Of a DNA stretch of 64,000 nt, positions 21,311 through 33,417 are shown one piece after another; positions within the stretch are counted from its first letter, which is position 1; every line of letters starts with the position of its first letter. The stretch is from Lycium barbarum (Eukaryota; Streptophyta; Magnoliopsida; Solanales; Solanaceae). A model generated the notes under the pieces. The model was given only the letters and a program-made list of their open reading frames with translations. It ran no database searches and was not told the DNA's origin. The position numbers and the translations under genes were made by a program. The stretch is from assembly GCF_019175385.1 (NCBI RefSeq), contig NC_083344.1, forward strand, positions 2,270,965 to 2,334,964, written 5' to 3'.

Positions 21311-22570
21311 ACCACGCTCCTGAAAATGCGACGGGTGTCGGTTCTGCACAGTGTTCGGTAAAATAGGCATAACTTCTTGTACGTAGCTCCGTTTGGGATG
21401 GGTGACCTACCGTTGGAAAGATATTTCAAAGATCTACAACTTTTATCAAGGAAGGTTTTCCAAATTGGCAACACATTTTCATGAAACTTGCCCAGAAGAC
21501 AGAACTATCAAAACTTAGGCGAATTTAAGAGGTCTTAAGAACTTCACTAGTTGGTTTGACTTCAAAACGACCATCTCCCACCCGAATTCATCAAGAATGG
21601 ATTCATATAGATATGATATCATCTTAATACTAGATTTTTACACATTTACACCTAGTTCAAGTTTACAGGGTGTTACAATAATATAATTTGAAATATTGTA
21701 CAAATGTACGATGAAAAGGCTAACATTATTGTGAATTATATTAAATGTAGACTTACGAGCTCGGACACATAAGCGTAGCTAATAAGGCGTGGCGCAGGTA
21801 TGTAAGGCTTACCTTCTCTTTCTTTGGCATGTCCTAGTTATGGTAGGCTATGATACGAGCCTCGGGGGGGAAACTCTATTCCTAGAAATCCGGGCTTAGA
21901 TTTGGCCCTTATTCATTCAATGTAATTGAGTTATGACCTTATGATTTGTTGTAAAAAATGCTTAAACACTTTTACTTCTAAAATAGTCTTGTGTCATAAA
22001 ATGTCCATAACTTTAACAAATAAATTAGGAATGCCCTGAAACTTTTTGCAAATGACTCCATAAAGCCTACGATTCATAATTTGTGTACGCCACCTCGGCT
22101 TGAACTGAGGTGGGCCCACTATTCCCGTATCCTTTTCATAATGTTCTATATGACTTATTTTCGTGCGATAATTAAAAGAACTTTTGGCTATTGTTCCGGC
22201 TATTAACGACAGCTGTTTTAACTATTCCATTGAGCCCTATGATATATTCTGATATGCACAAATGATCTCAAAAGTTTTGCTTTGACATAATCTGTCACGA
22301 CATCCGAAAGGTACGTATTATGACCATCATCTGACTTCTTTTCTGAAAGAGCTATCGTTCGGGTTACTCTGTCGAGTCTTTTTAAATATTTTATGATGCA
22401 TATAGTTTCTCACTACTCTACTCGTGGATGCCTCAATGCTTCCTTCACTGAGCCCCGGGCCAGGATATGTTATCACGCGTGTTCCACTGCATTGTTCGCC
22501 GTGCCTCGATGTGAGGAGGCAGGTATATATGTACATGGGTTGTGGAGTATGCTGTGCCATGTACACACTC

Positions 22571-22656
22571 TGATATGATATGATATGATATGATATGGCC
22601 ATCTGATATGTTATGATATGTGCACATTTTGATATGATATGATATGATATGTTACG
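22571..22656. repeat. (GATAT)n tract in the 5' LTR of the nested element
   Basis: Pentamer runs are interrupted by GGCCATCTGATATGTTATG and similar. A shorter version is at 29596-29672 in the 3' LTR, so the tract length differs between the LTRs. Confidence 0.9.
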
Positions 22657-23346
22657 GAGCTATTCCCTACTCTGGAGTATGATGTGCTGTGACGCCAGTG
22701 TCGGGGGGCGACCACGTTCTGTTCACCGAGTCCCATAATGGGGCCGGTTATGGCATATTTTCTGTTATGCATCGCCTATGTTTACGAGTAAGCATTTTTT
22801 TATACTCCGGTTATTGCATTTATATTCTGTATCCTTTGTTTAGACTACGATTCTATTCATTGTACTTTATGCTTTACATACTCAGTACATACTTCGTACT
22901 GACCCCCTGTTCTTCGGGGGCTGCGTTTCATGCCGCGCAGGTATACCCAGATGAGTACAGGCTATTATAGAAGATGTTCCAGTGGCGTTGGCAAGCTCCA
23001 TTTTCTCCTGGAGTGCTGCCGAGTCAGACTATGCATGTTATGTGTTCTGGTTATTTGTTAGAGACTTTGCAGACAGAGTCGTGGGTTCGGAATGTCAATT
23101 TTGTATTCGGCTCCCTCAGCCGATATGTCGTTCTGTGATATGTAATAAATTCCATATATTTTAAATACTGTGTTGATTTGAGAATTGCGAAAAAGAGTAT
23201 GTCCTGAAAGCCATTTCTGTAATTGTCATTTGTGTTTGGTTAAAAGTCTCAAGATTATGTCTGTAATAAAAGTCTGCGGGTTCGCTCGGCTCCGAATTTG
23301 GTGTCGGGTGCCCATCACACCCTAGCAATATTAGGGTGTGACAAAG

Positions 23347-23360
23347 TGGTATCAGAGCAG
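23347..23360 (+). other. Primer binding site (initiator tRNA-Met)
   Basis: TGGTATCAGAGCAG lies three bases after the LTR end. It is the standard complement of the 3' end of initiator tRNA-Met used by most gypsy elements. Confidence 0.93.
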
Positions 23361-26300
23361 GTCTGTCCTAGGGGTTGTCTGCAAAGTCGTGTCCAGTAGA
23401 GTCCTGTTTATGGTGTGAAGCACGCCACATCTATAAACAGGAGGCTACGGGGCATATAGGGATTATTGACCTTCTTTCTGTCTTAGATCGTGCGATAGAG
23501 CCAAGTCATAGGAGGATGAAATTCCTATATGTGGGCCTTACATACGATGGAAGAAAGTAAGTGATGACATAAAAGTTACAGAAATGAATTTTGATATATT
23601 TGTTCCGCTACCGGTAACCGGAAGCTTTGGATGGCGGGAATGCTTTACACAACCGTATGTTCTGTGAGGTATCATCGGTATTTGCTGCGTACAGAGTTTG
23701 AATAGTAAGAATGGTAAAAGAGATTCTGCTGGAATTGCTAATTTGGATATTTAGTCAGATACGTCAAAAAGGGGGAAAAAAAATATCGTAAGTAGACAAT
23801 AAATTAGATGAGCTGTTCGGGGAGTGGTGGATTTGGGTATGCCGTGAAAAATGATTATGGGAAGGACGGTTAGCAGTCTGAAAGATTGAGACGAATGACA
23901 TTTGATGCTTAGTAGAAATAAAGTCCGTTGGAGGATTTAGAGACAGCCGACAATCGGCTTTGCGGAAAATTATTATGATGTAGGGATGGTAGGTGGAGAT
24001 CTAAATAGGATAATACCCGAAGTACTTATAAGCAATGACGACAAAGGTATATTTATTGCTATTAGGAATCTAGGAGTCTAGAACGAAAGATGAATATTAT
24101 GGGGTAGGAAGGGTAAAACAGTAAATATGGAAAAAGGGACGTGTTATAAAAAGTCCCAAAATCTGTAAGACTTCGATTTGCTCCAGATTATGTAATAAAG
24201 GTCAGGTGATGAATCAGACACGATTATACTGGCATTAGAGTATCGTATTTTATCCGAGTTCCGAGGTTAAGCGTGCTAGGGCCAGAGAAATCCTGGGGTG
24301 GGTGACCCCCCTGGGAAGTGCATTAAGGGTTCCATAAATGTAGATGTAGGAAATGAATGGGAACTTAGGATAACTAAAAGGAAATTAAAATATGTGAAAC
24401 AGATAGAAATCTTAATAAGGATGACCACAAAGATAAGTAAAGTCTGATGGCGAAGTGGCCAAAAACAGGACACGATTTATGTGACTAGAATACGCAGGTA
24501 AAGTGGAAACAGAAAAGTGAGCTAGAGAATGTACGAGAAAGACTATCAAGTTCTGTAGGGAAGGTGTGGAATCAAGATTATATGTTGACAGGAATAACAC
24601 TGAGACAGGGAAAGAGAGAGTAGTATGTTATGTTAGGCCAAAGTTTTAAGAGATATTTCCCACGCCATCCGTAAGAGGCCTTGCTCCTATTTGGAAAAAT
24701 CTTGCTTTAAAGAAGCATATATGAGCGATAAATTCGCAATTTATCTAAATGGGCTAAAGTATGTTCTAATCATATTATGCTTTAGAAGGGGGCCTATATT
24801 GACGGGCAATGACATCCGGTGATTGAGTGTGACCATGTTGAAAGAGTGCAAGCGTACAAGTAAGTAATTGTGACCTAAATAGTTCGTTCCGAACTCAAGA
24901 ATAAATCTGAAGGTGAATCATGCGAATCAAGCACCAAATGTCCACACTTGATAGGCTCTAGTTCCTTCTGATGGAGATTAGAGAACGTCTTCTGATAACC
25001 GCTTATTGAATTGTGATTAACGAATGAGAAATGGAAATTCGTGGAAGGAAAAATAGACATAGACGAAAGAAATGGAAAGAGTGCCAAAGGAAACACTCAA
25101 GTTGGGCATAATTAATTGACTATGAGCCTGGGATAACAGGGAAAATATGTATATAGTTATGGACGGAAGAGGTGGTGTGACAAAAGGTCATAAGATAAGA
25201 CCACTACTAAGATGAAGTTAGTATGATCTCAGGTAAGACTGTAAGTTAACAATGGGCATACGGGAGGAGCGAGAGGACATGAAGCATAAGGGAATACTAC
25301 ATACTACGTATGCATGATCTTACCTAGAAAGTAGCGAAATCCTCAAGAGGCAAGGACTGGGAATTTACGAAATGACTGATATGTTGAAAGTTTATTGGGA
25401 ACAATAGACGACACCTACCCTATGTGAAGAAAGATGGTGTTATAAGAACGCTTGAAATATTTATCGTTCAAAATATAAATGTTACTGAATGAAGAATTTG
25501 AAACGATTATACGCATTAACTAACTATTGACGGGAATTAATGGAATGTGGCCTGGATGTGTTTTTGCTACAAGGACATTACTCGAACACTAACCGTCAGA
25601 CTAGATTTTGTACGAGGTATCGAGGGTTTTACCACCCTATGAATGTGTTAGGATTTCATACAGGGGCAATCTAAGTTATTGAAGACGTAAAAGGGATGTG
25701 AATATGGTATGGTATGTTAAATGTATTCGGAAAGAATCATGTGAGTTTGGAAATTTTGAATAGAGACCTAGGATAGAATAGGAATAGGCAATGATATGGG
25801 GGCACCCTAAAGGGGGGAAGCGGATAAGAGAAACGTAAAGGTAAGATGGAATCCACTAACATTATAGCTCGTTTAGTATGAACGCTTGAATTTTTTGCGA
25901 AATCCTATGTTGAAACTCGTTAGTGAAATCCGAAACCGACAACAAAGGAAATCCCATATGGTAGGAAATAAGGAAAAACGTTAAAGGACTGAGTAGAGGA
26001 AGGGAAAGGAATACGACAAAAATAGAATCAACGCACTTTGGTACGAACGGGATATGTAAGATAGAGTGAATCAGAAAAAGGAAAGACTATGCTTGAAATC
26101 AAATATACTATATGCAAATTATGCAAGAATGGTTATGTAACTCCGAGTATTTGCACGCTAAGCAACCAAGTGAGTACATACTTGACAAGGAATGTAAGGA
26201 TCCAATAATAACAATATAGTTATGATATTTTGAATATGATACAGAAAATGTAGGGATGGTCTAGCTCAAGTTACCACAGTGGAATTGGTACTAAGGGCAA

Positions 26301-26619
26301 GCAGCAATTAATCAAGATTGAATTAAAAATTCCTCCCGATACTGATTGTAAGACAAAAGAGAGAAGTCAAGGAAAAGCATAAGGGTTAGTAAAATGAATA
26401 AGGTATTTCTTGAGTTAATTTGCGTATTCTCACATAGTTTTGCAGAGATTACAACATAATGAGTGACAGATAGGCTAAGAGCAAAAATTGTAGAAAGAAA
26501 AAGAGGAGAATGGAAGAGTTTGAATCAAAGACAATGGAGTGACACGAGGTAATAGGTCTAAGGTACGAAAAGTTAAATTAAGGAAATTATGGAATGATTT
26601 AAGCAGGACGATCAGGACT
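23361..26619 (+). pseudogene. Interior of the nested element, no readable gag or RT
   Basis: This 3.3-kb region should hold gag, protease, RT and RNase H, but no open frame of useful length exists and I could recognise no motif by eye. It is purine-rich on the plus strand, as gypsy interiors often are. Either it has decayed strongly or it is a non-coding interior. Confidence 0.55.
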
Positions 26620-27440
26620 AAGTAAAGTTATACTTCCTGGAAGTAGTGAGATTTCATAAGATTTCTACATCCATTACGCCGGATAGAGAGCCTAGTTTAT
26701 AATTAACCTCTGGAAATATTTTTGGAAGAAATTGAGGACACAACTAAGTCTTACCACAGCATCAGCTTTTAACTAACGGACAGGCTAAGCGTGTTATCAA
26801 AGGCAGCAAGAATGGACACTTGCCATTTGTTGAGTTTACTGGTAATAATAGCCATTGTTTTAGCATTCAACAGACACCGTATAAGGTTCTATATGGCAAG
26901 AGGTGTGCGCCATCATTTGGCTGGTTTAATAGTGACAAGGCTAAGTTACTTGGCACGGATATAACTCGACGGACAGTTGAAAATTGAAACTCATTCGGGA
27001 ACGACTATTGACAGCCCGGAGTCGACAGAAACTATACACATACGACCGACGTCAACATTTAGAGTCCAAGTCGATGATTGGGTACTTCTAAAGGTGTCAC
27101 ATATGAAGGGCGTTATGAGATTCGATAGAAGAAGAAAGCTCAGCCGAGATATATGGGACCTTATCAAATTGTTCGAGAGGTAGGCAAGATTGCCTATGAA
27201 TTAGACCTACCATCTAACTTAGAGACGGTATATTCAGTGCTCCACGTATCTATGCTTTGCAAATGCATTAGTGACCCTTCCAGAATGTTTCCCGTGGAAG
27301 ACATCCAAGTGACAAAGGAATTGTCCTACGTGGTACAGCCAATAGCCATATCAGATTGTCAGGTAAGGAGATAAGATAATAAAGATATGGCATCCGTTAA
27401 ACCATTATGACGGAACAATAATAGGAAGAAATTGAAGAGG
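26620..27440 (+). pseudogene. Chromovirus integrase relic
   Basis: Recognisable parts in shifting frames are a degraded EVVRFHKISTSITPDRE-like segment around the second catalytic Asp and a TNGQAKRVI segment where HPQTDGQAERTI is expected. These are followed by GHLPFVEFTGNNSHCFSIQQ, YKVLYGKRC and GWFNSDKAKLLG, then VQVDDWVLLKVSHMKGVMRF and GPYQIVREVGKIAYELDLPS of the GPY/F module, and HVSMLCKCISDPSRMFPVED near the C-terminus. About 30 residues are missing between the Q-A-K-R-V-I and G-H-L-P-F pieces, and there are several frameshifts. These features fit the Tekay/Del branch. The chromodomain tail could not be confirmed. Confidence 0.85.
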
Positions 27441-27611
27441 AGATGAAGAAGGAATAACCCACCTATTTCCTATACCCACAGGTGCTCAAAATTCCTTATT
27501 TGGTTGTATTGGTGAATGAATGAATAGTATGTGATAACCGAAAAGAGAAACTCCCCCAAAATGCTCATAAGTCCCGATAAGGCTAGTTTAACATTCGAGG
27601 ACGAATATTCT

Positions 27612-27625
27612 AAAGGGGGGGAGGA
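27612..27625 (+). other. Polypurine tract of the nested element
   Basis: AAAGGGGGGGAGGA directly precedes the 3' LTR. It would prime plus-strand DNA synthesis. Confidence 0.88.
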
Positions 27626-30363
27626 TGTTATATCCCGCATTTTCAGAGTATGAGCGTGACATGTACTTCCTCAAAATTGACAATCATGTTGTTGCTGCAT
27701 AATTTAAACTCTCGTTGATAGTGTCGTATCCCATAATTTTGTACGTTGGATTATTTGTAAGCTGAGGTGGGGCCCACACGTCAAGATTTTTTTCGAACAT
27801 GTGAAAATTTATATGAATCACATATGTGAAGTTAAACACAACTCAAGGAGGACCCTGAGCCAAATCAAAGTGGAAGTCCTCCAAACAAATATTTTTAAGT
27901 AACGTTTTCGGGTGATCTGACTTCGAGGGGCAAAAAGGGTATTATAAGTTTGGAATTTGGAAATATTCCAAGAAATAGAAGTTGTAGATAATTGAATTAG
28001 CTTTCCAACCATAGGTTGTGGGCCCTCACACGTTATCAGTATCAAAGGTTATGACCATTTTACTGAATGAAGGTCCAGGCAGAAAAAGGTCTACGCGAAC
28101 GCGCCAGTGATGGCCGCGAACGCGCAGAAGGAAAAACATTAATTCAGCGCGAACGCACCACTTCGATGCGCGAACGCGTAGAAGGATTTTAAGTCGGTTC
28201 TGGGCAGAATCCAAAACCTTGTAAAAAGGGGTAAACCCCCATTCTTTTCAGCAAAAACATTCAAAAAAAACCTCTCCAAAATCTGGAGAGTCTCCCCAAC
28301 ACCCAAGCCAACTTTTAGCCCAAAATCAGGTAAAATTTTCAAATTCCAGTCCGAGTAGCGCATAATTATTGGTGCAGAATCGTATGGCGGTGCGTTGTGG
28401 CATAAAACTAAGGTGAAAAAGTGAAGATACAACAGTTTTAAAGGGAGAAAGGTATGAATTCCTTTTTATTTGTGTTAATATTGGTTTCTTTACGAAGAAA
28501 GCGTGATTAAATGATTGTATACCGAGTTAATTAGTTATGAAAGTTGAAAAACAACGTGTGGGCTGTTTTATGAGATATTTTGGAGTTAAAATATTATGAT
28601 TGATGTTGGTATTGTTGTTGTTGTTGTTGGTTGCTGAATTGAGAATTCGGGCTAGGCATATAAACAGGGGAGATGCTGCCCGATTTTCGACAGAGTATAA
28701 AATAATATAATTTGAAATATGGTACAAATGTACGATGAAAAGGCTAACATTATTATGAATTATATTAAATATAGACTTACGAGCTCGGACACATAAGCGT
28801 AGCTAATAAGGCGTGGCACAGGTATGTAAGGCTTACCTTCTCTTTCTTTGGCATGTCCTAGTTATGGTAGGCTATGATACGAGCCACGGGGGGGAAACTC
28901 TATTCCTAGAAATCCGGGCTTAGATTTGGCCCTTATTCATTCAATGTAATTGAATTATGACCTTATGATTTGTTGGAAAAAATGCTTAAACACTTTTACA
29001 TCTAAAAGAGTCTTGTGTCATTAAATGTCCATAACTTTCACAAATAAATTCGGAATGCCCTAAAACTTTTTGCAAATGACTCCATAAAGCCTACGATTCG
29101 TAATTTATGTACGCCACCCTTGGCTTGACCTGAGGTGGGCCCACTGTTCCCGTATCCTTTTCATATTTTTCTATATGACTTATTTTCGTGCGATAATTAA
29201 AGGAAACTTTTGGCTATTGTTCCGACTATTAACGACAACTGTTTTAACTATTCCATTGAGCCCTATGATATATTCTGATATGTACAAATGATCTCAAAAG
29301 TTTTGCTTTGACATAATCTGTCACGACATCCGAAAGGTACGTATTATGACCATCATCTGACTTCTTTTCTGAAAGAGCTATCGTTCGGGTTACTCTGTCG
29401 AGTCTTTTTAAATATTTTATGATGCATATAGTTTCTCACTACTCTACTCGTGGATGCCTCAATGCTTCCTTCACTGAGCCTGGACCAGGATATGTTATCA
29501 CGCGTGTTCCACTGCATTGTTCGCCGTGCCTCGATGTGAGGGGGCAGGTATATATGTACATGGGTTGTGGAGTATGTTGTGCCATGTACACACTCTGATA
29601 TGATATGATATGATATGGCCATCTGATATGTTATGATATGTGCACATTTTGATATGATATGATATGATATGTTACGGAGCTATTCCCTACTCTGGAGTAT
29701 GATGTGTTGTGACGCCAGTGTCGGGGGGCGACCACGTTCTGTTCACCGAGTCCCATAATGGGGCCGGTTATGGCATATTTTCTGTTATGCATCGCCTATG
29801 TTTACGAGTAAGCATTTTTTTATACTCCGGTTATTGCATTTATATTCTGTATCCTTTGTTTAGACTACGATTCTGTTCATTGTACTTTATGCTTTACATA
29901 CTCAGTACATACTTCGTACTGACCCCCTGTTCTTCGGGGGTTGCGTTTCATGCTGCGCAGGTACACCCAGATGAGTACAGGCTATTATAGAAGATGTTCC
30001 AGCGGCGTTGGCAAGCTCCATTTGCTCCTGGAGTGCTGCCGAGTCAGACTATGCATGTTATGTGTTCTGGTTATTTGTTAGAGACTTTGCAGACAGAGTC
30101 GTGGATTCGGAATGTCAGTTTTGTATTCGGCTCCCTCAGCCGATATGTCGTTCTGTGATATGTAATAAATTCCATATATTTTAAATACTGTGTTGATTTG
30201 AGAATTGCAAAAAAGAGTATGTCCTGAAAGCCATTTCTGTAATTGTCATTTGTGTTTGGTTAAAAGTCTCAAGATTATGTCTGTAATAAAAGTCCGCGGG
30301 TTCGCTCGGCCCCGAATGTAGTGTCGGGTGCCCATCACACCCTAGCAAGATTAGGGTGTGACA
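27626..30363 (+). repeat. 3' LTR of the nested element
   Basis: This is a 2738-bp LTR, TGTTATATCCCG to GGGTGTGACA, and is the intact version of the 19022-23343 LTR. It includes a CpG-rich GCGAACGCG repeat (28094-28185) upstream of a TATA-like TTGTAAAAAGG (about 28216-28226). Confidence 0.9.
28094..28185. repeat. GCGAACGCG repeats upstream of the LTR TATA-like box
   Basis: At least four copies of CGAACGC occur (ACGCGAACGCGCC, CCGCGAACGCGCAG, AGCGCGAACGCACC, TGCGCGAACGCGTAG), ending about 30 bases before TTGTAAAAAGG. The region is missing from the 5' LTR, where it was replaced. Confidence 0.85.
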
Positions 30364-31488
30364 GACAAATCCTTTGTCAACATCACCAGGTTGCTCGACA
30401 AGCTTACTACCCACAATCAAGCCTGGCATTCGAGTGATAGCGAAGGCCTATCATATGGTAGCCCCTCTGCTGCCGCGGTGGCCAAAAAAAATCATGAGTG
30501 AGATCATGCATTCGCTCAATTGCAAACCACCTTAGATTTATTGTCGAAAAGGCTTATGGAGAAAGAAGCCAAAGGTGTGAATGTTGTCATGCTCCCGGAA
30601 TGTACCAAGTCTCTAACGAAACTTATCTAGAGGGGCAGCCACAATATGAGAATGCGAAATATGTCAATAACTCGCAAGGGGGTTATCAACGGCAAAATAT
30701 CAAGGTCCCGGTAATCACCCATGGCAAAAGCCTCAACAAGAATTCCAAGCGAATAATTATGGAAGAAATGATCAGAGCAATCCCAATCAAGGGAATTACA
30801 ATAACTATAATTATGGTAACAAGAGCTTGAACCCCTACATTCCACCTAGGGGCAAGTATCAAATTCCCAACAATAGAGAGATAATTCAGCTAATAACTCT
30901 GCTGGCAACACGTCTAATGACTCTGCTGAATTAAAAAGTATGATGCAGAAAATGCTGATGAATCAAGACAGAACAGAGAGCACAATCAAGGGAATGTCTC
31001 AGGTCCAACTATCTCATTCAGCTTCCATTCAGAAGCTTGAAGCGCAATTCAGAGACCTTTCCCGAGAAGTGCATACTCCTCAACGGGGACAACTACCGAG
31101 TGATACAGTTCCAAATCCAAAAGGTAGTGGAGTAAACTCTGTGGAGAATGTACTTGCTATTAGCACCAGAAGTGGAAAAATACTTCAAGATGCTAATAAA
31201 AAGGTGATTGAGTTTGAGCAAATTGTTGAAGAAGAAGGGCAGCCTGATTTATCTAATGATATTGTGGAGAAAGAAGTAGGGAAGGAAGTCCCTATTGAAG
31301 CCGAAGAAGAGCTGAATCTTGATAACCCCAAGGCACTGGTGGAAATCCAGGAAAAGGGGAAGGCAAAACTTTTTGGTGCTCTTCGCCCTTTGAGCCAATT
31401 GTTCAAATCTTCACCGCCTTTTCCTCAAAGGCTAGTGAGAAAAACAGAAGATGAGAAGTGCTTACGATTTTATGATCAACTCAAGTAG
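30364..31488 (+). pseudogene. gag C-terminal part and linker of the outer element
   Basis: The gag resumes exactly after the target duplication with DKSFVNITRLLDKLTTHNQA and continues to AAAVAKKNHE, where a frame change occurs. Later pieces are LDLLSKRLMEKEAKG and a Q/N/Y-rich linker with NPNQGNYNNYNYGNK. The frame that becomes pol runs from 30940 (MMQKMLMNQDRTEST). I see no CCHC zinc knuckle; the CCHAPGMYQV segment near 30590 may be the remnant of a cysteine-rich part. A TAG at 31486-31488 interrupts the gag-pol frame, most simply a CAG to TAG change. Confidence 0.85.
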
Positions 31489-32427
31489 TTGACGATGAAC
31501 ATTCCTTTCATGGATGATGTCCAAGAAATGTCTGGCTTTGCTAAGTATTTAAAAGATCTCTTAACAAAGAAGAAAAAGCCATTGAAACACGACACTGTGG
31601 GTATCACGCACAGCGTTAGTGCCATTATTTCCAAGACCACAATACAAAAAAGGAAAGATCCTAGAGCATTCACAATTCCATGCACCATAGGGCAGCAGAA
31701 TTTTGCCAGGGCTTTGTGTGATAACGGGGCTAGCATAAATCTTATGCCCTTGGAAATTTTTAAGAGATCGGGGCTAGCGATGCCAAGGACAACTACCATG
31801 AGGTTGCAGATGGCAGACAGATCGATAAAAAGGCCATTAGAAGTAGTTGATGATGTGCTGGTGCAAATCGGGGAATTTCTACTGCCGGCAGATTTCGTGA
31901 TTCTTGATTGTGCTATTGATCAAGAGATTCCTATTATTCTAGGAAGACCTTTCCTTACGACGGGGAGGGCTCTTATGGATTCCGAGAAGCACGAAATAAA
32001 GTTCTGGGTGAATGATGAGGAGGTCACTTTTCACGCAAGCAGAGGTATGAAATTACCTAGTCCTTATCAAAGTATTTCAGTCATTAATTCTGTTGATGAG
32101 GTGGATGAAGCGGTGAAATTCAAAATGGAGGAAGAATGCTTGAGTGAAGCACTATCGGCCATCTTGGTGAACTTTGATGCTGAACAAATGGAGAGATATA
32201 CTGAGACAGTGAATGCACTCATCGGTCTGGGGTCTTACTCTTATGAGCCCAAGAAACTGTCTCTTGATTTAGAGAAACGAACAACTCCTCCAGCAAAACC
32301 ATCAATTATTGAGCCACCGAAGTTGGACCTCAAGCAACTTCCATCCCATCTTAAATATGTGTTTCTTGGAGCAAATGTCACCCTCCCAGTTATTGTATCA
32401 TCACTTCTGAATGAGGGCCAAATCTAA
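31489..32427 (+). pseudogene. pol: aspartic protease region
   Basis: In frame with the upstream part apart from the TAG. The retropepsin-like core is FARALCDNGASINLMPLEIF with the catalytic Asp at 31720-31722, and the downstream ILGRPFL flap/C-terminal motif is present. The usual D-T/S-G is DNG here; Athila-like proteases known to me have DLG, so a bulky residue at this place is normal for the group. The frame ends at TAA 32425-32427 after NEGQI, most simply a CAA to TAA change. Confidence 0.88.
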
Positions 32428-33417
32428 AGACTCATCACAATATTGAGGAAGCATTTAAGAGCTTTGGGTTGGACTATTGTAGACATCCGGGGGATTCCCT
32501 CCGAAATTTGTGAGCACCGAATACAGTTGGAGGAGGAAAGTTCACCAAGTGTTGAGCATCAGCGAAGATTAAATCCACCGATGCAAGAGGTGGTAAAGAA
32601 GGAGATTATTAAGTGACTAGATGCTGGTGTGGTTTACCCGATTGCCAATAGTCCATGGGTAAGCCCAGTCCAATGTGTGCCAAAGAAAGGGGGCATCACT
32701 GTTGTCCCTAACACTAAAAATGAGTTGATTCCAACAAGGACTGTCACCAGTTGGAGAGTGTGTATGGACTTCCGGAAGCTGAATACCGCATCTTGCAAGG
32801 ATCACTTCCCTATGCTTTTTATTGATCAAATGCTTGATCGGCTAGCTGTAACATCTTATTACTGTTTCTTGGATGGGAACTTAGGGTACAACCAAATCAA
32901 TATCGCATTGGAAGACCAAGAAAAGACTACTTTCACTTGTCCCTATGGGACATTCGCTTTCAGCTGGATGCCATTTGGTCTTTGCAATGCCCCAGCTACT
33001 TTCCAACGATGCATGATGTCAATATTCTCTGACATGGTTGAAAACATTCTTGAGGTATTCATGGATGACTTCTCTGTGGTGGGAGATTCATTCGATGAAT
33101 GTTTAGACCATCTTGACCGGGTGCTGCACAGATACGAGGAGACAAACCTCGTTCTCAACTGGGAAAAATGTCATTTTATGGTAAAAGAGGGAATTGTCCT
33201 TGGCCATAAGATTTCAGAAAGAGGGATTGAGGTTGATCAAGCCAAAATCGATATGATTTCACAACTCCCTCCACCCATTTCAGTAAAAGGAGTTAGGAGT
33301 TTCTTGGGACACGCCGGATTCTATAGAAGGTTTATCAAAGACTTCTCCAAAATTGCAAATCCAATGTGCAAGCTCTTGGAAAAAGAGTCCAAATTTATTA
33401 TGCCAGCAAAACATTGA
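32428..33417 (+). pseudogene. pol: reverse transcriptase region
   Basis: The same frame continues through RLNPPMQEVVKKEIIK, an in-frame TGA at 32614-32616 (TGG to TGA is likely) and the RT fingers/palm: SWRVCMDFRKLNTASCKDHF, CFLDGNLGYNQINIALEDQE, FGLCNAPATFQRCMM and the catalytic FMDD at 33058-33069. The thumb/connection part [20 protein letters not shown] follows. The catalytic box is intact although the frame is not. The region ends at LLEKESKF, after which a deletion removes the start of RNase H. Confidence 0.92.

Larger units (their letters stand above)
19387..21677 (-). mobile_element. Solo LTR of another gypsy-type element, minus orientation
   Basis: This is a 2291-bp segment bounded TGTCACGCCCC and GGGTGTTACA; on the minus strand it reads TGTAACACCC...GGGGCGTGACA, a usual LTR form. 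It contains a 4-copy repeat (20160-20395) and a CpG-rich repeat upstream of a TATA-like box, both read on the minus strand. There is no internal domain. The expected 5-bp target duplication is absent (CTGCT versus ATAAT), so at least one edge was rearranged. Confidence 0.65.
19022..23343 (+). repeat. 5' LTR of the nested element, with replaced middle
   Basis: The LTR begins TGTTATATCCCGCATTTTC and ends TTAGGGTGTGACA. Its first 209 bases match 27626 onward and 21677-23343 match 28701-30363. The LTR middle present at about 27835-28700 is missing and replaced by 19231-21676, a SINE-like segment plus a foreign solo LTR. It includes a (GATAT)n stretch around 22571-22650. Confidence 0.88.
19022..30363 (+). 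mobile_element. Nested Tekay-like chromovirus-type LTR retrotransposon, degenerate interior
   Basis: This element is bounded by TG...CA LTRs with 5-bp duplications GACAA at 19017-19021 and 30364-30368. The inner part runs 23344-27625. It has an initiator-tRNA-Met primer site and a good polypurine tract, but coding remains only as a broken integrase end (26620-27440). LTR identity is high (about 3% differences in the first 209 bases, and only about three amino-acid-level changes in 93 codons near 22.7/29.7 kb) although the interior is riddled with stops. This suggests a non-autonomous copy mobilised in trans, or LTR homogenisation by gene conversion. Confidence 0.9.

Noticed and set aside
22327..22970. 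Open frames of 60-93 codons inside the LTRs at 22.3-23.2 and 29.3-30.0 kb
   Set aside because: They lie in LTR sequence, include the (GATAT)n tract, and have no domain; conservation between copies only reflects LTR identity.
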